Shown piece after piece: positions 40,776-48,468 of a DNA stretch of 63,385 bases. Made by a program: the position numbers and the translations under genes. Origin of the DNA: Fibrobacter sp. UBA4297 (GTDB lineage: Bacteria > Fibrobacterota > Fibrobacteria > Fibrobacterales > Fibrobacteraceae). The first letter of the stretch is position 1, and the number at the start of each line of letters is the position of its first letter. The stretch is taken from positions 166,262-229,646 of the forward strand of contig NZ_DGUZ01000010.1 in assembly GCF_002394865.1 (NCBI RefSeq). Reading direction: 5' to 3'. The notes below the pieces were generated by a model. The model was not told the origin of the DNA. It saw nothing but the letters and a program-made list of their open reading frames with translations, and made no database searches.

Positions 40776-41083
40776 AAACCCCTTACGATAGTCCAGTGTA
40801 ATATAAGTTTTTTGTAGCTATTTTGCAACTTTTGCGGAAAGCTGTGTTTTTCGTCACGGGGGGATTCTCGCCCTAAGAGCTGTTGTTCTTTTAGCGTCAT
40901 TTTCCTTGGGTGGCTGTATAAGGATATTTGCCGTTTCTTCATCCTCCACGGGGAAAACATGTGTTTTTTTTGGTCTTTTCTTAGGCTTTTACGCTTAAAA
41001 TCCCGCTTTTTTGAAAAATTTCTTGACTTTTATGTTTGCATAATGGATATTATTAGGTGGATTTAATCACAAGGAGTTTGACC
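40776..41083. promoter_or_regulatory. Divergent intergenic region with a promoter for the gene at 41084
   Basis: TTGACT (41023-41028), a 17-nt spacer and GATATT (41046-41051) form a plausible promoter. AAGGAG (41071-41076) lies 7 nt before ATG 41084. The left half has a weak hairpin around CTAAGAG...CTTTTAG (near 40874-40895). A minus-strand frame of 70 codons at 40748-40960 has no recognisable product. I see no riboswitch motif here. Confidence 0.5.
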
Positions 41084-41431
41084 ATGAAGACGAATAGCTT
41101 TTTAGTCGGCGCCATTCTCGGTGCCGCAGCGACCGTTGCTATCACAAAAAAGTTTTTTAAGTGTTGCTCTTGCGACGAGAATGAAACTTGTGACAACCCG
41201 GTCTTGAAAGATGCCGACGACGCGGTCGAAAAGCTCCACAATTCCGTGGACTCTCTCCGCAAGGAGTTAAACCGCCGTATCGAATCCGAGCAGACCTACG
41301 CCGCGAAGTGCGAAGACCTCAAGGAACAGGTGGCAAAGCAGAACGCCGAAATCAACAACCTCAAGAACGTCTGCGAAATGCAGGACAGCCGCAACAAGAA
41401 ACTCGAACAGGAACTTGCGGGCAAGAATTAA
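41084..41431 (+). CDS. Small membrane-anchored coiled-coil protein with Cys cluster
   Basis: The AAGGAG site fixes the start at 41084; an upstream frame begins at 41057. The 115-residue product has one N-terminal hydrophobic segment with small residues (FLVGAILGAAATVAITKKFF), then a Cys cluster (KCCSCDENETCDN). A long heptad-rich helix follows (VEKLHNSVDSLRKELNRRIE and on) to the end. The N-terminus resembles YtxH-type anchors. Function unknown; a terminator follows directly. Confidence 0.78.
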   Translation: MKTNSFLVGAILGAAATVAITKKFFKCCSCDENETCDNPVLKDADDAVEKLHNSVDSLRKELNRRIESEQTYAAKCEDLKEQVAKQNAEINNLKNVCEMQDSRNKKLEQELAGKN

Positions 41432-41438
41432 TTGGAGG

Positions 41439-41466
41439 CCTCGGCAACTCAATGCCGAGGTTTTTG
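41439..41466 (+). terminator. Intrinsic terminator after the gene at 41084
   Basis: CCTCGGCA (41439-41446), loop ACTCAA, TGCCGAGG (41453-41460), then TTTTTG. Confidence 0.9.
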
Positions 41467-41566
41467 TTTGATTGGGAACGTTTCCCTCTGGTGAAAATTA
41501 CTTGTTTGTCAGTAATCAGTCAAATAAATTGATATTTTCATGTGTTTCTCCAACATTGCCTTCTTT

Positions 41567-43015
41567 CTAGAACTTGACGGAAATGCCCAAGTGCGTTGCA
41601 AAACCGTTGCGGAACAGTAGTGCCGACGCGCTTCGTTCCAGGGAACCGCTCTTGTCCTTGGCGACTTGTTGGTTCGACTTCGCTGTTGAGCCCGAGCTGC
41701 CATTCGAAGGCTTTTGAGGGGTGCTTCTGTCTCCGTCGGAATCGGCGAGGTAATCCTTGTAATCCACGTAGAACGGGATAATCTGCGAAATCCCGTATTG
41801 GAGAGAAAGGCTGAGCGGCCCTTCTTTCTGAAACTCAAAGCCGAGGGAGAGGACGCTTCCGATGCTGCTGACCTTGCGTAGCGTTTTTTCGTTTGTAACT
41901 TGGTGGGTCGTCAGGATGACCGTTTCGATTTCTTTTTGGATGTCCACCTCGCCGCCCGCGCCAAAGAAGTCAAGCTCGATGCTTGGCTTAAAAATGTAAC
42001 GCTTGCCCATTTTCCAGTAGTAAGAGGCTCCGCCGACGATTGCGGATGCGTCCAGTTCCGCATCGGCACGGAAAGTCCTTTGCAAAAACGAAAACGATAG
42101 TCCCTTGAGGACCGAGCCTGGGAGAGCCCTGTTAAGGGCGAGTGTTTCGTAAAAACGTTCCTGGTTCGAGAATATTTTACCCGAAATGTGCATGAGCTCT
42201 AGGTGCGTCCACAACCTTTCCTTTTGCCATCTGGCGTAGGCCATGTGTACATTTGCTTCTATCGGAAGATACATGAACCGCTTGCGGCTTGTCTCCTCGT
42301 GGTAAATCCCGTAAACTGTCATGTCCGCGTCGAAGTATGCGTAGCCCGCGTCAAGACGGGAGCCGCTGAAGGTGTGGCCATATTCGCCGTTTAGAATGAG
42401 AACCCCGGCGGAATCTCTCAGGTAGTATTCCTTGTCCGGGTTGCGTGGAAATGTTCGAATATAATTTAAAGATAAATTAAAGTAATGGCTCCCTATCTTG
42501 GAGCCTGCCGAAAGTTCGCTATAGACAAAGTGTGACTCCCAATCGACGGGAATGGTGCTGATGAGGTCAGTCTTTTTTGTGGGGATCCAACTGATGGTGC
42601 CTAGATTTATGGAGCCGAAGGCGAAACGGGTTTTTGCGCTGAACAGGGAATCGTCACGGTGAAATGTTGCTTTGGGCATGACCATCGGCAGAGTGCTTAC
42701 GTCGAGGCCTAGGGAATAGTTTTTGAAATTGCTTTCAAATCCCGCGCTTGCAATAGTTTGTCTGCTCACACTTTTGAGGTGCCAGTTGTTCTCGGTGTAA
42801 CGGGAACGGATGTCTAAATGTTGTATTGAACCATGCACAACGAAGTTCTTGATGCTGAACGAGTCTTTGACACTGCAGCCCTTTGCTGCAAAGTGCTTGT
42901 CTTTTTGGTGCAGCATAAAAAGCCCGCCACAATCGGCGAGTCCGACATTGCTTGCCGCCAGGACCTGAATCGCGCCAAGCCCAAGCGCAAGTAAAGTGCT
43001 TCTAGTGTTTGACAC
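41567..43015 (-). CDS. Probable outer-membrane beta-barrel protein, unknown function
   Basis: The protein is 482 residues with a signal peptide (STLLALGLGAIQVLAASN). Two Cys occur early. The body alternates amphipathic strands with aromatic girdle residues (SHYFNLSLNYIRTF, GEYGHTFSGSRLDAGYAYFD, LSLGFEFQKEGPLSLSLQYG) and ends ATHLGISVKF with a terminal Phe, the outer-membrane barrel signature. A Ser/Gly/Gln-rich loop (about 437-465) precedes the last strand. It begins 5 nt after the lipoprotein gene at 43021. Family not recognised. Confidence 0.75.
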   Translation of the reverse strand: MSNTRSTLLALGLGAIQVLAASNVGLADCGGLFMLHQKDKHFAAKGCSVKDSFSIKNFVVHGSIQHLDIRSRYTENNWHLKSVSRQTIASAGFESNFKNYSLGLDVSTLPMVMPKATFHRDDSLFSAKTRFAFGSINLGTISWIPTKKTDLISTIPVDWESHFVYSELSAGSKIGSHYFNLSLNYIRTFPRNPDKEYYLRDSAGVLILNGEYGHTFSGSRLDAGYAYFDADMTVYGIYHEETSRKRFMYLPIEANVHMAYARWQKERLWTHLELMHISGKIFSNQERFYETLALNRALPGSVLKGLSFSFLQRTFRADAELDASAIVGGASYYWKMGKRYIFKPSIELDFFGAGGEVDIQKEIETVILTTHQVTNEKTLRKVSSIGSVLSLGFEFQKEGPLSLSLQYGISQIIPFYVDYKDYLADSDGDRSTPQKPSNGSSGSTAKSNQQVAKDKSGSLERSASALLFRNGFATHLGISVKF

Positions 43016-43020
43016 TAATC

Positions 43021-44793
43021 TTAATCTTCGTTGTCGCGGAATTCCGTCTTGAGGAGGTTCCAGAAGGCGTCGGTTGTCATGCCCGGGAAAACTCCGCCGA
43101 ACGTAATGTCCGGGAAGAAGATAAAGTTCTGCATGTCGTCAAACGTGTAGTCCTCGTATCTTGTGCCGTCTGCAGTCGGCTTTCCGTTGGCGAGCTTCTG
43201 GAACGAGATAGTCTTTGCGCCCGAGGCGTTGGTGAAGTCGAATGCGTTGGGAACATCGTCGAGGTATGCGTTTGCAAAGAGGCGGACTCCGTTTTCGACC
43301 TTGCACACGGAAGAGTTGAGCGTGACCGACGACGGGACGAATTCTACGACATTGTCGTTGTAGTAATTGTGGGAAATCGGAGAGAAGGACACCACGCAGT
43401 TGTTGAACTGGAGGTCGTAGCACTTGTTGAATCGGTTGTCGCCAATTTCGTAGTTGAGGCAGAAATACAACCTCTCCGGATTTGAGTAGTCTTGATTTAC
43501 ATGGGCGTGGAAATAGTCGAACTTGATTGTTTTTTCGACTTGATATCTCACGGCGTCGATAAGATCGTTTTCGGCGTAAGTAACTCCGTGATATCCGAAA
43601 TCCGTGGACCATTCAAAGCCTTCAACCGGAATGTTCCAGATCGAGGCATCGTTGAACTTGTGGTAGGGGAGGTATTGCTGGAATCCGTCCGTAATCTGGA
43701 AGAACTTGGCGAGGTTCACGACGAGCTTCGTGCCATGCGGAAGCGTGATGGTGACACCGGTATGTAACGACTCGCGGTAGTGTTCCAGGGAGTCGATGGC
43801 CTTTTGGAAATCGCGGACGCTCACATCCGACATTTCGTCATCGCCGACAATGTAGGGGTCGTTCTTTTGAGTGGCGTTACCGTTCTTGGCTTCGTCAATG
43901 CCATATTGCAACCCGACTTCGACAAAAGCGATGGCCGTATCGAGCAAGTTCGGGATGTCTGTATAGCGGGCAGTCCAGTTGCTGTAGACTCTGGAGAAAG
44001 CGCTTTCCTTGCTCATGAGGGAGATGATTTTACGAGCGCCAGATTCAGTGATTTCATGGGCGGTAAAGCGGTTGTCGTTGATCCAGTCGTATTTGTTGTC
44101 AGTCGAAAAATCGATGTTGATGCTTGCGCCGAATGTGAGGATTGCCTTGGTTACAAACATGGCGGCAAGTGCCGGAGCGAATTCACCGCGGTCCAGTTCG
44201 TAGGTCTTGTCTTCGTAGGTGTAATTGCAGATGAACTTGTCATCACCGACAATGTTCTTCATGTAAATGATAGCCGAGTCAATAGACGGGATTGCCTGGA
44301 CCATAGCGTCCTGGGCAAATGTGGTGAGGAGTTTCCCGTCACTTGTAATGAGGAGCTGGTTGAAGTCCCTTATGCCCATGTCGTCTAGGTCCATCTTGTT
44401 CTGGACAGTATCGATGAACGACTTGATATCTTTGTTATTGACGAGGTCGGTGATGATGCTCAAGGCGTAGCCCAATTGAGCTTCGCAGTTGCCTGGATAC
44501 TTGTCAAGGACGCTTTTGAAGGTTCCCTTGGTTTGAGCGCTCACGACCTGCGCGTTCTTGAAATTGCCTTTGCCGATATCTTTTAAAATGTCTGCGATAT
44601 TCGCCTTTGCTTTTTCCAGTTCTGCCGAAACGCTCGGGTCAGAAACTTCTTGGCAACTGAATGCTTCGAATTTTGGAGTGTTTGGAGTGTTGCTCCCTGA
44701 TGAAAAATTGCTGGGGTTGGAATCTTGGCCGCAAGCGGCGAAAAGCGAACAAGTTCCAATGGCTAGTGCGAATAACTTTTTTGATATCCACAT
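43021..44793 (-). CDS. Large lipoprotein of unknown function
   Basis: The start is set at ATG 44793, giving MWISKKLFALAIGTCSLFAA followed by CGQD (lipobox); a frame to 44970 lacks a signal. The product is 590 residues. A Ser/Asn/Pro-rich spacer (NFSSGSNTPNTP) leads into a helical part (DPSVSAELEKAKANIADILK, with LGYALSIITDLVNNKDIKSF) and then a mixed C-terminal part. I do not recognise the family. It is the first gene of a two-gene unit with the barrel-like protein, which suggests an outer-membrane pair. Confidence 0.78.
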   Translation of the reverse strand: MWISKKLFALAIGTCSLFAACGQDSNPSNFSSGSNTPNTPKFEAFSCQEVSDPSVSAELEKAKANIADILKDIGKGNFKNAQVVSAQTKGTFKSVLDKYPGNCEAQLGYALSIITDLVNNKDIKSFIDTVQNKMDLDDMGIRDFNQLLITSDGKLLTTFAQDAMVQAIPSIDSAIIYMKNIVGDDKFICNYTYEDKTYELDRGEFAPALAAMFVTKAILTFGASINIDFSTDNKYDWINDNRFTAHEITESGARKIISLMSKESAFSRVYSNWTARYTDIPNLLDTAIAFVEVGLQYGIDEAKNGNATQKNDPYIVGDDEMSDVSVRDFQKAIDSLEHYRESLHTGVTITLPHGTKLVVNLAKFFQITDGFQQYLPYHKFNDASIWNIPVEGFEWSTDFGYHGVTYAENDLIDAVRYQVEKTIKFDYFHAHVNQDYSNPERLYFCLNYEIGDNRFNKCYDLQFNNCVVSFSPISHNYYNDNVVEFVPSSVTLNSSVCKVENGVRLFANAYLDDVPNAFDFTNASGAKTISFQKLANGKPTADGTRYEDYTFDDMQNFIFFPDITFGGVFPGMTTDAFWNLLKTEFRDNED

Positions 44794-45187
44794 AAAATAA
44801 AATTTCCTTTTTGAGAAAAATACAAAAAATATGTTCAAAATAAAGATGGGGGTAGCATTTTGTTGATAAAAAATGAACAAACTCTTTATTTTTTCTTCAA
44901 AAAAGTCATTGCTTGACGAAAAAGCCGGTGGGGCATTTCTGCATGGAATCATATTCCTTTGCTTTGACATGCCGGATTCCTCTCTGGCATCTCCTTTTTT
45001 GAATTTCGAATGACGCTTTCCCTAAACTTTTCGCGAATTTGCAAGTGCAATTTTTTGAACTTTGCTGCAGAAGTCTCGTCAAATGCGGACTTGAGCGTTT
45101 CTTGAAGTCCGTGCCAAGGATGCGCAAAATAGTTTTTTTCTATATTGCAGTTCGTTTAAAAAACGATTAAAACAAAAAAGGAATATC
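44794..45187. other. 394-nt divergent intergenic region, no confirmed gene
   Basis: The left part is AT-rich and should hold the promoter of the lipoprotein gene (minus). TATATT at 45141-45146 and AAAGGAATATC before 45188 serve iorA. A minus-strand frame at 44906-45127 (73 codons, ending MQKCPTGFFVKQ) has no family resemblance I can support. No tRNA or structured RNA was found by eye. Confidence 0.4.
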
Positions 45188-46855
45188 ATGCCAGCTTTTG
45201 ATCCAAATGCGAAAAAGATGCTGATTTCGGGCAACGAAGCCATTTCCCTTTCCATGCGCCATTGCAATGTGCAGCTTGCCGCAGGCTATCCGGGAACGCC
45301 TTCTACCGAAATCTTGGAAGATTACTCTGAACTGGGCGGCTATGCCCAGTGGGCTCCGAACGAAAAGGTCGCTGCCGAAGTCGCTCTCGGTGCCGCTTTT
45401 GGACATGCCCGCAGTGTGGTCACCATGAAGATGGTTGGCTTGAATGTGGCAAGTGATGTTCTCTATACCGCAACTTACACCGGTGTCGATGGCGGCATGG
45501 TTTGGATTGTTGCCGATGATCCGGGCCAGGGCAGTTCCCAGAACGAACAGGATACGCGTAACCACGCGAAGGCATCCGTTTGCCCGATGTTCGAACCGAG
45601 TAACTCCCAGGAAGCCTACGATTTCTTCCGCATCGCCATGCAGACGAGCGAAAAATTCAAGATTCCTGTCATCCTCCGCATGACCACCCGCGTGGACCAT
45701 TCCAAGTCTATCGTCGTGCCGAAGGAAGAACTCCCGGCAATGGTGCCGAACTTCGAACGCAATATCGCCCAGCACGTGATGGTGCCGGGATTCTCGAAGC
45801 CGGCTGGCCGTCGCCTTCGCGCCAAGATGGACGAAATGGAAGCCTGGAACGTGGCCGAAGGCCCGAATAAGGTCGAAATGCGCAGCGCCGATTTCGGTAT
45901 TATCGTGAGCGGCATCAGCTACCACCACGTCCGCGAAGCCGCCCCGGAAGCAAGCATCCTCAAGCTCGGTATGACTTATCCGCTTCCGATGCAGCTCATC
46001 AAGGATTTCGCTAAGAAGTTCGAAGGCAAGCGCCTCATGGTCATCGAAGAAAACGACCCGTGGCTTGCTGAAAACATCAAGGCCGCTGGCATCCAGTGCG
46101 AAAGCAAGTTTGACCCGATTTTCCGCTTTGGTGAACTCGACGTGAACCGCGTCCGCCGCATTATCGCTGGCGACAAGAACCCGGATCCGGTTCCGGTCAA
46201 GGGTAAGCCGCCTATGCTCTGCCCGGGCTGCCCGCACCGCAGCTCCTTTGCCGTGCTTAAGGAACTCGACTGCATCGTTTCCGGTGACATCGGCTGCTAC
46301 ACGCTGGCTGCTCTCCCGCCCATCAGCGCCATGGACTACATGATTGACATGGGTGCCGCCATCGGTATGGGTATCGGCCTCCGTAACGTGCTCCCGCGCG
46401 AACAGGCAAAGCGCGTCGTGTCCGTGATTGGTGACTCTACGTTTGTTCACAGTGGCATCACCGGCCTTGTGGAAGCAGGCTACAACCGCCCGGAAACTGG
46501 CCACGTTGTCATCATCCTCGACAACAGCATCACTGCTATGACCGGCCAGCAGGAACACCCGGGTACGGGCCGTCACCTCGACCACAGCCCGGCCTACAAG
46601 ATTGACTATAAGGAAGTTGCAAAGGTCGCCGGTTTCGACAACGTTTACGAAGTCAACCAGGTCAAGGAACCGGAAGAATTCAAGCGCCTCGTGAAGGAAT
46701 CCCTCGAAAAGGACGAACTCACGCTTATCGTTGCTAAGAGCCCCTGCATTCTCGCCCTCAAGAGCATCCTTGCCTGGGACAAGGCAAACAAGGAAAAGGC
46801 CGAAAAGGCTTTGGCCGAAGCAGAAGCCGCTGCCAAGAAGAACAATAACTTTTAA
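45188..46855 (+). CDS. iorA: Indolepyruvate:ferredoxin oxidoreductase alpha subunit, lacking the ferredoxin domain
   Basis: The protein is 555 residues. It has the N-terminal pyrimidine-binding part (SGNEAISLSMRHCNVQLAAG, GYPGTPSTEI). The TPP-binding half has CPGCPHRSSFAVLK, GDIGCYTLAALPP, GMGIGL, VIGDSTFVHSGITGL and DNSITAMTGQQEHPGTG. It oxidises aryl-pyruvates to aryl-acetyl-CoA with reduced ferredoxin. Family members usually end with a Cys-rich 2[4Fe-4S] domain. Here the chain ends after VAKSPCILALKS with a Lys/Ala/Glu helix (EKAEKALAEAEAAAKKNNNF) and no cysteines. iorB follows after 18 nt. Confidence 0.93.
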   Translation: MPAFDPNAKKMLISGNEAISLSMRHCNVQLAAGYPGTPSTEILEDYSELGGYAQWAPNEKVAAEVALGAAFGHARSVVTMKMVGLNVASDVLYTATYTGVDGGMVWIVADDPGQGSSQNEQDTRNHAKASVCPMFEPSNSQEAYDFFRIAMQTSEKFKIPVILRMTTRVDHSKSIVVPKEELPAMVPNFERNIAQHVMVPGFSKPAGRRLRAKMDEMEAWNVAEGPNKVEMRSADFGIIVSGISYHHVREAAPEASILKLGMTYPLPMQLIKDFAKKFEGKRLMVIEENDPWLAENIKAAGIQCESKFDPIFRFGELDVNRVRRIIAGDKNPDPVPVKGKPPMLCPGCPHRSSFAVLKELDCIVSGDIGCYTLAALPPISAMDYMIDMGAAIGMGIGLRNVLPREQAKRVVSVIGDSTFVHSGITGLVEAGYNRPETGHVVIILDNSITAMTGQQEHPGTGRHLDHSPAYKIDYKEVAKVAGFDNVYEVNQVKEPEEFKRLVKESLEKDELTLIVAKSPCILALKSILAWDKANKEKAEKALAEAEAAAKKNNNF

Positions 46856-46873
46856 TAGAGAGGTTGAATAATT

Positions 46874-47347
46874 ATGAGCGTAATGAACGTTAAATTTGCA
46901 GGCCTCGGTGGCACAGGCGTTATCAAGGCTAGTGACGTGATGGCCGAACTTGTTTTCGAACAAGGTTACGACGTGAAGAAAGCCGAAGTCCATGGCATGA
47001 GCCAGCGCGGTGGTTCCATCGCTTCTGACGTGCGTTTTGCAAAAGATGAAGAAGTGCAGTCCCCGATGATCCCGTGCGGCGAAGCCGACTACCTCGTTGT
47101 CTTTGACGAAACTCAGGTTGTCGTGAACGAAGCCTACATGAAGCAGGGCGGCGTGCTCCTCACGCCGGCTGACATCGATGTTTCCAAGCTCGAAAACGTG
47201 AAGGCTTTGAACGTCGCCATGCTCGGCAAGCTCTCCAAGCACTTCGACTTCACCGTGGACCAATGGCTCGTCGCTTTGAACAAGCTCTTTGCCGAAAAGT
47301 TCCACGAAGGCAACAAGAAGGCCTTCATGCTCGGCTGCGAAGGCTAA
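46874..47347 (+). CDS. iorB: Indolepyruvate:ferredoxin oxidoreductase beta subunit
   Basis: The protein is 157 residues, on the short side for the family (about 190). It has the gamma-domain signature FAGLGGTGVIKASDVMAELV and the HGMSQRGGSIASDVRF motif. It pairs with IorA in the cytosol for amino-acid catabolism or reverse synthesis. A double repeat/terminator element follows the stop. Confidence 0.9.
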   Translation: MSVMNVKFAGLGGTGVIKASDVMAELVFEQGYDVKKAEVHGMSQRGGSIASDVRFAKDEEVQSPMIPCGEADYLVVFDETQVVVNEAYMKQGGVLLTPADIDVSKLENVKALNVAMLGKLSKHFDFTVDQWLVALNKLFAEKFHEGNKKAFMLGCEG

Positions 47348-47361
47348 TTAGCATTGTCATT

Positions 47362-47419
47362 CCCGCCACCGAGCGGGAATCCCCTTTTCAAAAGGACTGC
47401 CTTCGCGCAGTCCTTTTTT
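47362..47419 (+). terminator. Repeat hairpin plus intrinsic terminator after iorB
   Basis: CCCGCCACCGAGCGGGAATC (start 47362) is the first hairpin and recurs at 56088. AAAGGACTGC (47391-47400), loop CTTCGC, GCAGTCCTTT (47407-47416) followed by TTT is the actual terminator. Confidence 0.85.
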
Positions 47420-47436
47420 CTGTATTCAATCTTGCG

Positions 47437-47716
47437 TTATTTTCCAAATAAATCAGCGTGTGTTCCTGTTGCAGTAGCAGAAAGAATCAGTTCATCGTTA
47501 ATTATTTGGTACATCAAAAGCCAATCGGGTTCGATGTGACATTCTCTAAAGTCTTTCAAACTGCCGACAAGTTGGTGGTCATGACACTTGGGAGGGAGAG
47601 GAATTTTTTTTTGATAGTTTGTCAAGAACGGAAACGAGCTTGCTTAAATCCTTGCCTCGTTTTTGCATGGTCTTGACATCGTGCTTCATTCTGTTGGTGT
47701 ATTTGATTTGGTACAA
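47437..47716 (-). pseudogene. yafQ: YafQ-like mRNA interferase toxin, frameshifted at an A9 run
   Basis: Read from TTG 47716, 7 nt after GGAGG, frame 1 gives LYQIKYTNRMKHDVKTMQKR then GKDLSKLVSVLDKLSK and stops. The other frame resumes at the same place with KIPLPPKCHDHQLVGSLKDF then RECHIEPDWLLMYQI and GTHADLFGK to 47437. The junction is a run of nine A on the coding strand (T 47604-47612); eight would restore one protein of about 91 residues. The YafQ catalytic His and Asp positions (DH, CHIEPDW, GTH) are all kept. It is either inactivated, rescued by slippage, or a base error. The antitoxin gene is adjacent. Confidence 0.8.
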
Positions 47717-47718
47717 AC

Positions 47719-47982
47719 TTAATCCTCCAGCATGGAGGCTACGGCTTCTTGCGCAGATGAATAGGGACCGTGTAGATTCTCTTGCTTCCGCGTATCACTA
47801 ATCGCCTTTTCAAGAGATAAATCTTCGGGGGCGTGGCGGACATCGAAAGGAATGCCGTTCTTTTCGATAGCGAATGTCAAAAAAATGCGAATAGCGGTGG
47901 ATGTGTCCAAGCCCAGTGATTGGAACAAGTCGTCTGACTTTTTCTTCAATTCATCATCTACTCTTAATTGCAATGTCGCCAT
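47719..47982 (-). CDS. dinJ: RelB/DinJ-family antitoxin
   Basis: From ATG 47982, preceded by AAGGAG, the product is 87 residues: MATLQLRVDDELKKKSDDLF then an RHH region LGLDTSTAIRIFLTFAIEKN and GIPFDV. This is the ribbon-helix-helix N-terminus and IPF motif of DinJ/RelB antitoxins. It neutralises the cognate YafQ RNase and represses the operon. The longer frame from 48024 lacks a ribosome site. Its stop lies 2 nt before the toxin's likely TTG start. Confidence 0.88.
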   Translation of the reverse strand: MATLQLRVDDELKKKSDDLFQSLGLDTSTAIRIFLTFAIEKNGIPFDVRHAPEDLSLEKAISDTRKQENLHGPYSSAQEAVASMLED

Positions 47983-48140
47983 GTTCGACTCCTTTTTTTT
48001 TATTAAATATACTATAAATGTCATTACAAATCAATACTTTTGATATTGGCTGTAATGAATATTTTGGTTATCTCTTGAAAATCGCTCCCTTGACTCCACA
48101 TCAAAGGGATGATACTTTTAGTATGAGGAGTGCGTCTGTT

Positions 48141-48272
48141 ATGAAAAAGACTAAATCGACTTTTGAAAAGGTTATGTCTGACCTGAAACAGAAGATGGCT
48201 TTTGAAAAGGAATACGCAGAATTTCTTCAGTCGGAAATTCTGTTAGATGTGGAACGAAAGAAGAAAAAATGA
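48141..48272 (+). pseudogene. Truncated XRE/antitoxin-like N-terminal fragment
   Basis: A 43-codon frame begins at ATG 48141, 10 nt after GAGGAG: KSTFEKVMSDLKQKMAFEKE then YAEFLQSEILLDVE. It resembles the helical N-terminus of small XRE regulators found next to HigB/RelE toxins, where a helix-turn-helix would follow. It stops at KKKK. The upstream extension to 48018 is probably not translated. Small intact protein or relic cannot be decided. Confidence 0.4.
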
Positions 48273-48296
48273 CTGAAATGAGGAAGATTTTAGCTT

Positions 48297-48446
48297 ATGG
48301 ACAAATTAAAGAAACGAAAGTTGGGAAAGAAAGGGTGGAAAGTAGGGGAGGTGGACGAATATCTTGGATTGAGTCCTGCTGAAATGGAGCTTATCACTAA
48401 GAAATCCGTCCAAATTCCCTCGAATTTCCAAGAAATCCCTAAATAA
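48297..48446 (+). pseudogene. Truncated XRE-family antitoxin N-terminus
   Basis: The 49-codon frame MDKLKKRKLGKKGWKVGEVD then EYLGLSPAEMELITKK matches the conserved opening (GWKVG.V.EFLGLSPEE...IE) of XRE antitoxins that are about 95-110 residues long. Here the helix-turn-helix is missing and the frame ends SNFQEIPK. It lies just after the 48141 fragment and before the lpt operon. It is most likely the remnant of a second toxin-antitoxin locus. Confidence 0.5.
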
Positions 48447-48468
48447 CGTGCTTTTATATTTGTAATTT

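Noticed and set aside
40748..40960. 70-codon minus-strand frame between the diguanylate cyclase and the gene at 41084
   Set aside because: No coding signature. It overlaps the 5' end of the cyclase gene and its promoter region.
40776..41022. c-di-GMP riboswitch near the diguanylate cyclase
   Set aside because: I could not find the conserved core of the c-di-GMP riboswitch classes.
44906..45127. 73-codon minus-strand frame before iorA
   Set aside because: No ribosome site, no family, and it overlaps the likely regulatory region of two divergent genes.
45167..47305. 712-codon antisense frame over iorA-iorB
   Set aside because: It mirrors two real genes with clear motifs, and has no start signal or recognisable domain.
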